Positions 24,905 through 37,110 of a stretch of 64,000 nt of DNA are shown here, piece by piece. The DNA is taken from positions 1 through 64,000 of the forward strand of contig NCSJ02000236.1 of NCBI GenBank assembly GCA_002812745.2, in the 5' to 3' direction. Origin of the DNA: Scytalidium lignicola. Its lineage: Eukaryota > Ascomycota > Leotiomycetes. The first letter of the stretch is position 1. Each line of letters opens with the position of its first letter. The position numbers and the translations under genes are program-made. The notes under the pieces were generated by a model. It was not told where the DNA came from, did no database searches, and saw only the letters and a list, made by a program, of their open reading frames with translations.

Positions 24905-26070
24905 GATGATGGGATATTAGGAAGGATAGTCGCAGCAGAAAATGTCGATGTCCAATATCCTCTTTCAACGAATCATGAGTGAGTCCTGGATCCCAAATAC
25001 TCAACTCATTCGCATTTAACAATTGACTGCGAAATTCTTCTCATTGAAAACACAAGAGATGTGTTTTACATTTGAAAAGATTAGATAGAGAGAGATAAAA
25101 TCCAGAGCCGGCATCAAGATAAAGTATAATTAACATCCCGCAATCCAAAACCACCCACTCTACACCAATAGGTCTTCATTCCCCAAGAACATCATCGATC
25201 GAGAAGCTAAAACCAGCACCAAAAAAGCTAGTGCGGAGGAGAAAGCTCCCGTCTTACACTGCCACAAACCCCGTCCCCTGACCAGTGACCACTCACATCA
25301 CTCAAGAATCGAAGCAGATCAGTTGTCGGCATGGGAGATTTATGCTTATTTATTGGCTCCGTCTTTAAATCTTCTTCATGAGGCGCTGGAAGAAGCGAAA
25401 GGATTTCATGCTGAGTGTCGGGGCTGGTGGTGGTGGTGGCTGTGCCTCCTTATCTTGTAGAAGAGGGGGAAAAAAACGCGTTTTTGATTCGATGATAATT
25501 AGAAGGAAAAAAGGGAAAGAAAAAAGAAATTCGCGGTTCTAGAAAGAATCGAATGATCTGATCTATCAGAAATAACCTGTTTTGCTAGTGTGAGTCGTTC
25601 CTCATAGGTTGGGGATTTAAATACCGTGTTTTTTTCTTTCTTCAAAGGTTGCGATGGAAGCGTGCATCCGAAGACAATTGGCATTGTTGAATCCGCTTCG
25701 AGAAAAGGAGGTCCACTTCCGCGGATAGAAGCTTATTTCAACAACTGAGAATGTGACTTTAGTTTCCCCCATGATCTTGACATGGGGAATTACTAAGAGA
25801 GAAAAAAGTCTAGATAGGATGTCAGAGCAGTATTGTTTTGTAGATCTTGTAAGTAGAGCAAGATTCACCCCAATCTAACTCACTCCAGTCAAAGATAGTC
25901 ACGTGCGATGAATAGGCTTTCCATGATCACAGCGCAAAATATGCAGAAGATAGGTTTCTCTAGAAGTATGTTCTGATTTCTTTTTGAACTACAGTTTTGA
26001 AAATATATAACATCGAAAACTCTTATCGAGTTGTGTCTAGAGCTTTGGCGGGAAAAATAATGCAAAATGT
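24905..26070. other. Intergenic, 1.2 kb
   Basis: Upstream of the membrane-protein gene and downstream of the tyrosinase gene. It contains a GGTGGT repeat near 25425-25440 and A-rich tracts near 25505-25525. No coding frame is supportable. Confidence 0.5.
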
Positions 26071-27490
26071 TTAGATATAAATGTAGCAGAAAGGTCCAGA
26101 GAGCGTGTTCAGGAGAGTCTTAATTTGCACTGGTGGTGCATTGACACCCAAATCAACATAATCATTTAGAGTACCGTTTCGCGATGGTGGGCTGTTGTTC
26201 AATGTGATGGTTCCCGAAATCGCCTTCAGGTTGGCTGGAAGGTTCTGGTTCTGCCAGATCCACCATGTGCGATCAATCTGTGCGTGGTGCAGGAAGAATG
26301 CCGGGTCACCTGGGGAGGAGAAGATGTCTCCGCCTGGGTCACCACCAAAGGTGAAATGACCACCGGTGTGCACACCATAGACACCGTTGGCAAAGTCGCC
26401 TTGCATGACGGTTTGGAACCAGTAGATGTCGGGGTTCTGGATGATGAGGTCGGTGCTGTTTTGGTCGGTGGTCCATTGCGAGGAGACCCAGGAGCTGATG
26501 TCACGCTTCAAGCAGCGAGGGTTGTAGGTGAGGTTCATGCCCATGGAGACAACTTCTGGTTCAGCAAGGGTTGGGGAAACGGGACCGAGGTTGACAACCA
26601 TGCTGAAGTGGTTTTAGTTACGTGTTTGCACCATGTAGACAAAATAGTCGATGGGAAATACTTACTCCTTGAATGGACCACTGCTGACACATCCTCCACC
26701 CTCTCCCGGTGGGATACAGTTGAGGCCAGTTGGCAAAGCGTTGGTGCAGTTGTGTGGCTCATAGACACCATTGCCGCTCATGCTGGTGTTAGAGCCATCG
26801 AAGACAGGAGAGTTGAGCGGGTCGAAGGCGTATTTGCCCCAGTTCCAGTACTGAGTAACATCGTCAGGAGAAATGGATCTAAGCGGAATGGAAGCTACTC
26901 ACTGGCTGATATCCCTTGTAACCGCATTCATTTCTGAGAGCTTGCTCGTAGGTGTGGACAAAGTATCTGTGCCACGACAAGAAGTTGGCCTGGTGAAGTC
27001 AGTGTCAATCTATGATCATGGGACATAGCGCATCGAGAACATACAGTGCCGTGAATCGTCAGGGTTTGGTTGATGTGGGTAGCAACGAAATCATCGTATC
27101 TGCTTCTGGCACCGGGAACCAAGGTAGGGTCTGATTTGCTGGGCTTGTTCATCAAGCAAAGGACTGCGTCGGTATAGGCAATTTTTTCACTGGCAGAGAG
27201 TGCCGCCCTATATTCATGTGAGTGTAAGTCCTTGTTTAATGAGGAATTATATTTGAAGAAAAAAAGGATTAAAAAAGGCAAGTTTCGTACCATTCCTGTC
27301 GAACAACGACATTCTGTAATGAACAGTTTGACCTCACACCAGCGAGTGCTTGCTTTACTTCATAGGCAGCAAGGTTGAGCATACCCTGAGCAGCCAATAT
27401 GTCTGTGCCGAAGGTTGATGCCGCAGTGTATGCGGCTACAGTCGACGCCAATAAAGGCACCGACCCGGCAGCGAATGCTGAGAAGCGCAT
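26071..27490 (-). CDS. Secreted tyrosinase (type-3 copper oxidase)
   Basis: Copper monooxygenase/oxidase of the tyrosinase family, acting on phenols to give quinones and feeding melanin-like polymers. Five exons (27490-27291, 27207-27045, 26989-26903, 26850-26666, 26602-26071) give 388 residues. A signal peptide is evident (MRFSAFAAGSVPLLASTVAA). The CuA site has three histidines in THINQTLTIHGTANFLSWHR (residues about 108-128). The CuB site has HTGGH (about 283) and FFLHHAQIDR (about 314). GPFKDMVVNLGP and several N-glycosylation sequons also fit the family. The protein ends soon after CuB, so it lacks the long C-terminal latency domain of classical mushroom tyrosinases and belongs to the short secreted group. 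The substrate cannot be assigned. Confidence 0.94.
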
Positions 27491-30400
27491 CGTGAAATGA
27501 ACGTCTGCGCTGAACGATAACTCCGCTGAGGCCGCGGATAAAGGAAGGGAGTTCTAGAAGGGTTGTTCGACTAATTTGAAACAACCAACCTTCCGCTACA
27601 CAGGGCACCTTGCTAGGAAAGAAGGAATGCGCTTTTTCCCCTCGAAGAGAAGGATCACCGAGTATTTGAGTTCGACAGGATGTTGTCGCTAGTTTGAGTT
27701 GTCATGGAGCTGTCCGCATGTTTACCCTGTCGGATATTGCATGAAGGGTCCACGGGCAGGGTGTTTACGAATCAAAAAGGGTTTGGTTTCCCTCTACCAA
27801 GAGGCCCAAGACTCCCAAGACTCCCATTGCCACGTTGCTGGGACGAGCCATTGGAAACTTTCCTTGCTCTCACGCAAAAGCCACGCGCTTTGCAAGCATT
27901 TGATGTTCTTTAGTCTCAAGAGATAACATTGCTTCTCCACCGCTGTGCATGAAGGAAACACCGGCAGATCAATAGGTTGGTCTCAGGTGTGCAATTGCAG
28001 GAATCTACATGGGACTCTCTTGGCTCTGTCAGGGCAGCAGAGCGAGATGGGAATACCACAGTACTTACTACGCGAATAATAAGTGGCGTAGTTAGCCTCT
28101 AGAAAGGGTTTCTGTACCGCATCTGGCGGTCTAATAACAGGGTAGTTGGATGCAGGCTCTCTCTGGTAGGCAGGACAAGCCGAATAATGCCACCGAAGAA
28201 GTTAGGCTGGAGTGGATTGGAGATAATCTTAATTACTGTAGCTTCAGTCTTCGCAGCTGCCTTCTCTTGACAGCTTCCTCTTGGCGATAAAAAGCCCTAG
28301 CCGACTTTCCGGCAGAAGCGATTGTAACCACTGAAAAGGAGCAGTTCAGCAGCTGAGTAGCTGAGAAGGTACGTACGTACCACACCGGAGGCACCACATT
28401 GTCTGCCGGGCAGCAGTTATTGGCTACGACCGGAGCTATTTTAACGTTCGTGTCTCGTAGTGTTTACCAGGTAACGGGGATCAGATTTAAGTACTGCTTT
28501 GGGTGGTTCTAACCCCACAATTAGGATTGAAAGATGTCATGGACTTTGGAGAAGGATTCCATAGAAGCGGAAAAGCCCGTACTCTAGATAATGAAGAATG
28601 TCTTTATAAGCACGCAGTTCCTGATCCAAAGTTAGGGATTCCCGTGAGCGAAGGGGAACTCTCCCAAGAGTTGAACTTCTTTTGAAAGAGAACGAGACTT
28701 GCGTGCCTCTCTCATCAAAGTATCAACTAAACATAGGAGACCAAGGATTAGAGATGCAGCAATACATTCCATGCAAGAACCACTTAATATTTCTTGATTT
28801 TCCTTTGACTTTCAATTCTTCTGGTGCATTGTCTGCTTGGTTTTCTGTGCCCAAATAGACGGGTCTGGACTGGAGGGCTTGCTCATCTTCAATTCGATGT
28901 TTCTCGGTCAGTACCATGACAATCGCTCGTCTCACAATACAGTACGGCTTCGGAGGTTCAACCTGTTTGAGAGGAGTCGGCATGTATTAATTGAGCGATT
29001 TCCCTAGACCAGGTCTGAAGCGGCTTGCGCAAGGCACAACAACACCGTAACATTGAAGATAACTGTAAATCTCCCGGCCAGTCCCAGACCATAAGTCTCC
29101 ATACAAGTAATTATACAGTATCGCCCANCCCCCCCTTCTCTTGCTCTTATCAATAGCCATCTTTCGCATTTGATTTGGGCTAATCAGTGGTAGATCGCGA
29201 ACCACAACGTCTAGGCTGGGATGAGCAAAACTCGGCACAGTAGAACGTAATGGACGACTATCCAGCAGAGGCGTGGTGGCGCCTTCCAGCGGACAGAGCG
29301 CAAGAGATCATGGCGTCTGGGCTTGCACGCCCAGGGGTCGCAACACTGTGAACAGGGCTTCGTGGGCTTTCGTGGGCTTCTGGATCTCTTCGTTCGCTTG
29401 ACCTGCCGGTAGTTTTCTCTCTGCCCACCATCCTTACAGTAATTACAGTATTGAGGGCGGCAGGTCAAGGTGCATCGGCGGTGGCGTCCGATCTCCGCGA
29501 TACGGCGATACGATGTTTTGCTTTAGATGGACCCCACAGCAGTCCTTTGGATGTTCTGGAACTGCTGTACTCGGGAATATTCCTTGCGTTCTTTTGAGTT
29601 TTGTACCAGCACTGGAGGGGTTCTCTGCAGAATAATTCATAGTTCCAGTACTTCGCAGATGCAATTGTGTTCCTAGACTTCTCTGCCGTCTCTAGAAACA
29701 CTGTCGTTGGGAAAATATTTACACGGCGGCTTTGCTCTGTAGTTAGTTATTCGGGTTTATTATCTCCGGGCGCATCCACCCGCTGGTGTGGCCGGCGCCA
29801 CGGCCAACCTCGTAAATGCGCCCCGTTGAGCGTTTCCAAGCAGTGGAGAAGTTCATCGGTCTCCCGTCACATCGGTGAAGAATGCAGCCCACTCTAGAGG
29901 CTCCGGAACCCGTGGTGAAATCAGATATGCAACCAACCCAGTCCAGCCGTCTTTCCCTATACTTCTGAAGAACGGAATTGAGAAATAGAAAGCGGTTGCT
30001 CCTCAGTGAATTGAGTTCGATTATTGCTTCGATGGCAATATTGTATGATTCTTTGGTTCTGCCTCGTTGCTGAGGGAGAGAACTTTACCGTTTCTAGCAC
30101 CGTCTGGCTGACCATAAGTACTACGAAGTACCGGTCTTAGTGTACGTGTAGTGTATTTCGTATTATTGGTCAATCTCACGAACACTAGTAAAACAAGCTC
30201 TAAGGAAGGTCCGCGTTTCCCTAGGTTGGCCAAAGACCGTTTTGATTGAGCCCTAATCTTAGGCGGGGCCGTTCGTGTTCCAACATTTGAATTCAAGTCC
30301 GAAGCAAGTCGCTATCGATTTCTTCATGCAGTGCAGGGCCGGAAGGTACCTCACGGGCCCCCAAACCATACATTTGCCAAAACTAAAAGACTTTTAGGAT

Positions 30401-32401
30401 TCACCAGTTTCTGTCGATGTCTCAGTTTGACGTAATTTTGAGTTCCTGAGAATCCTCGCATAACAAGGCTCTTAGATGTAAGACATCCCATTTTTGCTGA
30501 GAGTCCCTCTCCTGTTGTGTTCCTGCTAGGATGGATTATACGAGGTAGAAAACGCCTCATCTACAGCCACAACGGTTCTGCGCCTGGAACATAGGGTTTT
30601 CCTCCGTTGCTACTGTAACACCGTAGCCTGTTCCCGAAGACCAGTTCCCTGTAGGAAGATGCATGAGTTAGCTTGCAGGGCCAACGCGTTCTAGTCATGG
30701 GGTTTCCAATTTTCTCGTTACATCGTGCAAATAGAATTAGGGCTCAACAGCATAGATCCGATCTAAGCTGGGATCTTTTCGATCTAAGATGGGTTTTTTT
30801 GTAGTGGGTGTTATTAGCCGGCTCCGTGTTCACATATGGCATGAAACGATAACGATTCAAGTCGTTATGATGCCGCGGAGATGAGTCTTGGGAAGAGAAG
30901 CTTTGACTGAGTCGTGAATAGCAACTAATGATGGTGGCTTTATCTACCAGCCATCTTTGACTAGAAATCTATTAACCTTGAAGGATTTAGTCCCCTCAGA
31001 TAGATTGTATTAGGAAGGTTACCTTGCTTCGGAGCCATCGGGGTTGGTAAAGGCTTCCTTCTCACGGTATTGTCCCAGTTCGACGTCTAAAGTCTTCAAT
31101 AGTTCTCGAAATCTGGACAGATGCTTTTTATGGCTGTAGCATAATACTTTATTCATATTGTACTACACCGTGTGGAATCAGTGTACATCTCCTTTAAATA
31201 TACTTCAAATGCTGTATGAGGGACAAAAAAAATGTGACTTTCGAGGGGGTGATTTCAGGTACTCAAGGGTTCTTCGTGCGGCAATTCCCAAGCGCACAGA
31301 CCGAGACTTTTCTCCTCCCCCTTTCTCCAGCGGTCTTCGACTTCACCTTCTCCTTGTGGCCCTAGGAGCATCCTCAAGCACAGCACCATCGCCACTTCCT
31401 TAGCCTCCATCATCTTCGCAGCTGTACTGTGTACGACTTTGACTACTATGGTGATTGGCGACTACATGCAAATTAGGGCACACCGGGCCCAGTAGCGGAG
31501 CCGGTCGGACTCGCTGAACGCCACGCCTCACAAACACTTTGACTTCAGCGTTTTTCTTCTCCACGCAAATATACCTTTCATGGCCGAGCTAAGTATCCAC
31601 GGTGGGTCAGTCTCTGTGTTTTTTAGCTGGTCTTTTTTAAATGCGTCTTGAATTCGGTTTTGGAAAAGGTTCTCTTGGCATTTTGCTCACCATCTCCTTA
31701 TTCAATCTTTGCCGCTCGTGCCTGGTAAGCACGAAAGCGATTGCCGGCCGGCACCATCTCATGTTCAGCCGAGACTATTATTGCCCATTGAGGTGTTCTG
31801 CAGGACAAGTGTGCCTGAAGAAAATTGAGAATCCTTGAGAGTCGGACCCCTGGTGCTGGAGGCTGGAGCAAGTGTCATCTCGAAGATTCTCAATATGCCT
31901 ATATCGATGTCTGGTTTTATTCCATGTTTGCCATCCAGGCTTATCATACCCCCATTCCACTTTAGTTTCATACGAGATCTATCCCAGTTCTTAACCGTTC
32001 CTGCGGTACCTGTTTTGTGCATATGCTAGAGAAATTTGCCCCGAGAGATTGTTGTCAGGGGTTAAGTACAGGTCCACAAAGCTACATAGAAACTTCAAAC
32101 GGCTTTTAACTACTTATACATATCATGGAATCTCCAACCTCCTAAGCTTAATGCTGATCGACATTTCTCCTGTGACAATTGCCCCCATTATTGTGTTAGA
32201 GGCCGTTGCCCATCCACACCACGTTCCTCCCACGAGGAAACGCTGACGATCATTCCAATTGCAAGGTCATTCCCTCCAGGTTCCTTACTCTACCTTGCTA
32301 TCGTCAGTTACATTTCAAGGCCAACGTTATCTCAGTCCATCTTTTAAGAGTTTTTTTTGTCGATCTTGGTGTGGGGAATCTCCATACTATATTCTAGCAC
32401 G
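27491..32401. other. 4.9-kb region without a supportable gene
   Basis: Base composition is ordinary (not RIP-like), yet no frame on either strand shows a domain, a long exon or a coherent splice series. Weak candidates are minus-strand frames at 28723-28983 and 29443-29664 and a plus-strand frame at 31835-32029. It contains the tyrosinase promoter at its left end and the rhodopsin-type gene promoter at its right end. An N in a C-run lies near 29127. It may hold decayed genes or a long non-coding transcript. Confidence 0.5.
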
Positions 32402-33891
32402 ATGCCTTCGTTAACCATGGCGGAATTCCTCGCGAAGGAGGCAACGGATAGTTTAAACACTCCAACAATATCATACAAATCGAATGCATCTTCAATTCTT
32501 GCTGTTGATGGCTTCTTTATGGGCCTTTCGGCCCTCATCGTCTTAGCTAGGATATATGTGCGGACGGCTATGTTAAAGACGTTCGGCGCCGATGACTACA
32601 TAATTTGTGTCGCGATGGTAAGATACTTCTTTCCTCATTCAAATAAAATCTCCTCAATTCTAAAGCTAAAAAACATCTCTCCTAATTACTAATATATATC
32701 AAAAGATATGCGCGATTCTGGTTTTTGTATGCTTCGTTGGAGAGACGCATCATGGACTTGGGTGGCATACCGCAGATATTACAGTGCCAATGATGATTAA
32801 ACTTGAGCATTGGAGTTTTTTCTTTTCTTTGGCTGTCACAATTGGCATTTCGCTCGTTAAAATCTCAATCGGATTTTTCTTGCTTAGATTGGTGCCTGGG
32901 AAAAAGTCGAAATGGTTTCTCTGGGGCATGATTGGTAAGTGGTCTTCGGACTCAATCCTCACTCAGGCTTCACCTACAGTGGATTTCGAATTTCGAGGAT
33001 AGCGAAATTACAATTATATGTTATATAGCTAACTCTCTGTTTTACCTTAGCGTTCCTGTCTGCATTTACTCTTGCATGCGTTGGCACTTTGATCTTCTCC
33101 TGCGTTCCTGTGGATGCGAACTGGGATTCGACCAAGAAACCAACTGCTAAATGTTTCTCCAATGGCACCTACACTGCCATTGGTTTATTTAACAGCTGTA
33201 AGCAATAAATTCCAATGCGCATGCTGAATACCTGGGATTTGATAGTAATTAACAGTTTTCTAGGTATCAATATCATCACTGATGTTACATTCGCGCTCCT
33301 TCCCGTCCCAATCGTATGGAACCTCCAAGTCAATCTGCGAACAAGGGTGACCTTAATTGGTATTCTTGGTCTTGGTTTTTTGTACGTCTTTACTTGATCC
33401 TTGAGTGCTTAATTTTCACTCAACTGACGCGACACAGCGCCTGTGCTTGCTCAATAGTCAAAGCCGTCCTTCAGTCCCGATTCTTAGCAACGCCAGACTG
33501 GACCTGGTCAGACTCTTACTTCGTTTGGAACGCTGTCGAGCTCCATATCGGTATAATCGCAGCATGCCTCCCCGCTCTGCGCCCTTTATTCGCATTTATC
33601 CTCGAAACAACCAAAGCCTTTACTACCCGTCGTGGTGAAACTTCCTCTAACGGCACCAAAAAGCACAAGTACTACATACACGAGGATGGCATTGGACTCG
33701 GGAATATGTCTGGTACGGGCCGAGTAAGGACACAGACGGATAAAGACAAATACGATGTTCATGTTTCAACGGTTTCTCGGGGCGGCGTGAAGTTTGGGGA
33801 TGAGGATTACAGCATTGATAACAAGAGCGATGAGAACATTTTGCCTCCGTCACATGGGATCACGAAGACGGTTAATGTTATTGTTTCGTAG
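32402..33891 (+). CDS. Fungal rhodopsin-domain (PTH11-like) seven-helix membrane protein
   Basis: Five exons (32402-32617, 32706-32934, 33051-33197, 33264-33381, 33438-33891) give 387 residues with every junction in frame. Seven hydrophobic helices span roughly residues 35-300. Family marks include an early ARIYVR motif, FGADDYI, SLVKISIGFFLLRL, CVPVDANWD with a following cysteine (extracellular loop disulfide), DVTFALLPVPIVWNLQVNLR and WNAVELHIGIIAACLPALRP. These fit the fungal extracellular rhodopsin-domain family that includes PTH11-type receptors. No CFEM domain is present. The C-terminal tail (about 85 residues) is polar and likely cytosolic. A role in sensing surfaces or small molecules is family knowledge; the ligand is unknown. 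Confidence 0.93.
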
Positions 33892-34472
33892 GGTGGCGAC
33901 ACATATGTCCTTTGTCGCAGTTCGTTTTTCCTTGTTGATATCTATTTTGGGGTGTTGGTCTTAACGTAGCTTATGTATGATAAAACTCACTATTTGTTCT
34001 TGAGATTCCACGCCTTAGATATTTTAGATGGAAATAGGGTCCTTTCATAGCTTCTCGGAAACAAAACTGTTAATTATATATTAAGTCGGACCATTGGGGC
34101 CTTAACGCAACAGAGTAGTCGAACAATTAAGCCCCTTTCAGATGGACCCCTACAACAGCACCCTAGTCCAAGTCCGACTACAACTTCAACGTCTATTGAG
34201 TACGTCATTTATTTTACTTATAATAAGCTTGCTCATAAGTGAAATAGAATCATATTTCACTTTGCCCTTTACGGTAATAAATGCCTTTCCAACTCTCAGC
34301 CATATCATTCTTTAAATTTGCCGCGAATCACAGTTGCGAGACTCTTCGAACCTGTCCCATGCCTTCTATTAGACTACCTCCTCGCCCAACACTGCAAGTT
34401 CATGCGTGACTGTACATTTTCCCTATAATGCACGCGCTTTGCAAAAGCCAAAGCCTTTCCGCATTAACGAGT
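33892..34472. other. Intergenic between convergent genes
   Basis: 581 bp between the 3' end of the rhodopsin-type gene (plus) and the 3' end of the small minus-strand gene. No coding signal. Confidence 0.5.
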
Positions 34473-34856
34473 CTAGGAATGATCTCGTGCTCCATTGTCC
34501 TCCATCGCCCTTGGCTCTGCTTCCTTCACTGCTCTCGCTCTATCCGAGTCTCTCCAATCCGCGAAAAACTCTGCGCCGGCCAACCTCATAATCTCACAAT
34601 GAGCGTGCCTGTCGTGTCCTAGATCAGGCCGCGATCTAGCTATGTCCTCGAAACGCTCAAAGTTGGCTTTGGTGGAGGGCAGAATCCAGACACCTTTGCC
34701 GTCTTCCGGCCAGCCGAAGAGCGTGTTCTTTGCGCCATCATAGTGAGACTCGTCTGGGGGTCCGTGCTTCTTGGCATAGGTGTTAACGAGATCTTCTAGC
34801 TCAGCTTTCGTCTTCTTGTGGAGATCGAGCACCTTGGTGGTAGTATTGTGATCCAT
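34473..34856 (-). CDS. Small hypothetical protein, 127 residues
   Basis: An intronless frame from the ATG at 34856 to the stop at 34473. A longer frame runs upstream to about 35000, but its extension is less protein-like, so the internal ATG (MDHNTTTKVLDLHKKTKAEL) is preferred. The sequence is hydrophilic, with an N-terminal amphipathic helix rich in Lys/Glu, a central NTLFGWPEDGKGVWILPS segment and a charged C-terminal helix (EFFADWRDSDRARAVKEAE). There is no signal peptide, membrane segment or known motif. The amino-acid composition is typical of a real cytosolic protein, but no function can be assigned. Confidence 0.6.
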   Translation of the reverse strand: MDHNTTTKVLDLHKKTKAELEDLVNTYAKKHGPPDESHYDGAKNTLFGWPEDGKGVWILPSTKANFERFEDIARSRPDLGHDRHAHCEIMRLAGAEFFADWRDSDRARAVKEAEPRAMEDNGARDHS

Positions 34857-35750
34857 CCTGAGAGAAAACTGTAGTGATATCCCTTTGGAGGCGTGGGTTT
34901 GTCTCGGGCAAGCTTTGCAAAGATGGTCTATGATATTAGACGCAAAGCGAGGAACGAGTAGCTTGTTTCGATTCAAGAACGCAAAATTGAAAGAGCACAA
35001 TCAGTGAGGGAAGGAGGGCCTGGTTAATTAACACTAGCCAGGTTACTTATTGTATGTGATGGTGGCATACGATAGTAGGTTTATACCTTCTGTATGTGGT
35101 TGCGCATGCTGTGCCACCCGCTAAGCTCTCTCATCTTGCAGAGTTCTTTGTGAGGATTAACAAGGAACAGGAATTGTTAGCATTTGTAACAAATTCGCGA
35201 TGGCAGACATTATTGAGCGTAAGTATTCTAAAACATGACCTTGCCATAGCCGTGTATTGTTATTATATTCTAATAATAGCTATTGTTTTTGCAATCAAAG
35301 TTACCAGTCATAAGCACTGTAAATTAAGTATCAACGTTAATTATTTGCCCCCTGAACTACCTTGTAAGACGGGTAACACCTTATTTTGTGGTGTACAGCC
35401 CCTTCAACACACTGGCTAGGCCTAACTCGTATGTATTCCTTGGTTTGCCGGAAATTGCACCATTCTAACTGGACATGCGCCGCAATTGCCTTGAATTTCT
35501 TCCTCATGCCTAGTTGTAAACTCGTTTCATCGAGTCATCAGGAGGGATTTGTCGGCGCGTATAACTTTTGTCGTCTTCCTCTTTTCTTTTTCTTTTCTGT
35601 AGTCTTGAGCTTCAACTCTAACTTACAACACAAAAAACAGTTCTACCAAGACCTTACACTCGTTAATAGTCGGTCATTACAGTTCGCACTCTGTAACTAT
35701 CATTAACACTACCTGTCGTTATACCCCAAATCAACAATCACAACATCAAG
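34857..35750. promoter_or_regulatory. Divergent intergenic region
   Basis: 894 bp between the starts of the small minus-strand gene and the GPI-type gene. A pyrimidine-rich tract (about 35560-35600) just upstream of 35751 is typical of a fungal core promoter or 5' UTR. Nothing else stands out. Confidence 0.5.
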
Positions 35751-36476
35751 ATGCTCAAGTCAATCCTTTTATCCACCCTGCCACTGGTGATGCTAGCGAA
35801 GGTCGCCTCCGCCGACTGTGCCACCCACAGCTTCACCAGCTGCGCCGATGGTATTATCCACTGGTACGATCCCAATACCGGCGAGGTATGCGATCCGCTT
35901 GACTGTGGAGGTGGCCGAGCTCCTCCCAAAACCGACGTCCCCGGCTGCCCTCTCTACACCGGCACAGCACTTCCCACGACTTCCTATCTCTCCTGCTTCA
36001 AAGCCGCTGCCGCTACTACAGTCTCGTCTGTCGCCATTGTCACCTCTGCTAGTCCTACGACAAGCAGTGTTGTGGCTGCTGAAACAAGTACTGCTCTTTC
36101 TAGCACAACGTCTGCTATTATTTCCTCGACACAATCCACCACTCCTTCCATCACGCCGCCTGCTACTCTGTCGACAAAATCCACTCCTCCACCTTCTATC
36201 ACTCCTTCCACTACTCCCGTCACTTCTTCCACTACTCCTCTAGTCACTTCTTCTGCTGCTTCTCCTGTCACTTCTTCCACTACTTCTTCCACTGCTCCGT
36301 CAATCACACCGTCCGCTGGTCTGTCGACAGTAGTCCAACCTGCTGGCAATGGTACGCTCAGCACAAGTGGAACTTCTTCTCCGCCACAAGCGACCCCCAA
36401 TGCAGGAAGCTTTCTGGATGGCTCAATGATGGCAGTTGCTGGGGTGGCGATTGGTGCTATTGCTCTTGTTTATTAA
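35751..36476 (+). CDS. GPI-anchored Ser/Thr-rich cell-wall or surface protein
   Basis: A 241-residue intronless gene. Layout: signal peptide (MLKSILLSTLPLVMLAKVASA), a cysteine-containing N-terminal domain (about residues 22-85, with HWYDPNTGEVCDPLDCGGGR and APPKTDVPGCPLYTG), a long Ser/Thr/Pro-rich stretch with TPSxTPS-like units (about 90-205), and a hydrophobic C-terminus (GSMMAVAGVAIGAIALVY). The C-terminus follows a small-residue omega-like region, which is the GPI-anchor signal pattern. Similar CDxLDCGGGRAPP proteins in filamentous fungi are sometimes labelled siderophore biosynthesis enzyme, but nothing here shows enzymatic residues. It is more safely called a surface glycoprotein. Confidence 0.88.
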   Translation: MLKSILLSTLPLVMLAKVASADCATHSFTSCADGIIHWYDPNTGEVCDPLDCGGGRAPPKTDVPGCPLYTGTALPTTSYLSCFKAAAATTVSSVAIVTSASPTTSSVVAAETSTALSSTTSAIISSTQSTTPSITPPATLSTKSTPPPSITPSTTPVTSSTTPLVTSSAASPVTSSTTSSTAPSITPSAGLSTVVQPAGNGTLSTSGTSSPPQATPNAGSFLDGSMMAVAGVAIGAIALVY

Positions 36477-37110
36477 ATAGTTTAAAAAAGCGTGTATGAA
36501 AAAAGAGGTTAAAGAATAGATTCACATGACCAATATTTTATAATTCCAAAGCTGATGCTATTATCGTGATATTGGATTTTTATTTGCTTATTTTAAAAGG
36601 GGTTATTTTTAATGCAAATGTAAGCTAAGTCTCAGCTGAACTTAGTCAAATCTTAATTATTGCAAAAATATCCTTCGTAAAAGCTTGTTTTTAAACTTAA
36701 TCTTAAACTTAAATACACGTACTAATCCCCCTTCGGGTAACAAAGACGACACCAAGCATTTGAGATAGACACCGCTTGCTTATTAACCTAAAACAGAGTT
36801 CGTTGAACAATATTTTTTAAGGTTTAACCTTTACACTGTTTAATATTATCAAGTTGTTTGTTTTGAAATTAAAAGAACTCATTTTTTATATTCTTTCGTG
36901 GCTTTTTACAAGAAACTATAACAAGTTTAGATATAAGTGGACTTGATTATTTTTCTATCTAAAACGAATTTTATTATTGTCCATCCCTACTTTCAAGTCT
37001 AATATTCTACAGGAACAATTACCATTTTTGGTAGCAGGAATAGAAAGGACTAAAACACATGTTAGCCAGTGATGCTTTGATTCCAGCATCGTCAAGGGGA
37101 AGGGAATGAC
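36477..37110. other. AT-rich convergent intergenic spacer
   Basis: 634 bp between two convergent 3' ends. It is distinctly AT-rich compared with neighbouring genes, with no coding signal. It may be an old decayed insertion, but no element is recognisable. Confidence 0.45.

Noticed and set aside
26284..26937. 217-codon plus-strand open frame
   Set aside because: Fully antisense to the tyrosinase exons, whose copper motifs and splice sites are clear. It also reads through two of that gene's introns.
34857..35000. Upstream extension of the small 127-residue protein to 35000
   Set aside because: The extra 48 residues lack the hydrophilic character of the rest, and the internal ATG gives a more plausible start.
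35984..36400. 138-codon minus-strand frame, Val/Glu-rich
   Set aside because: Mirror of the Ser/Thr/Pro repeats of the GPI-type gene; the composition is a by-product of TCx/ACx codons.
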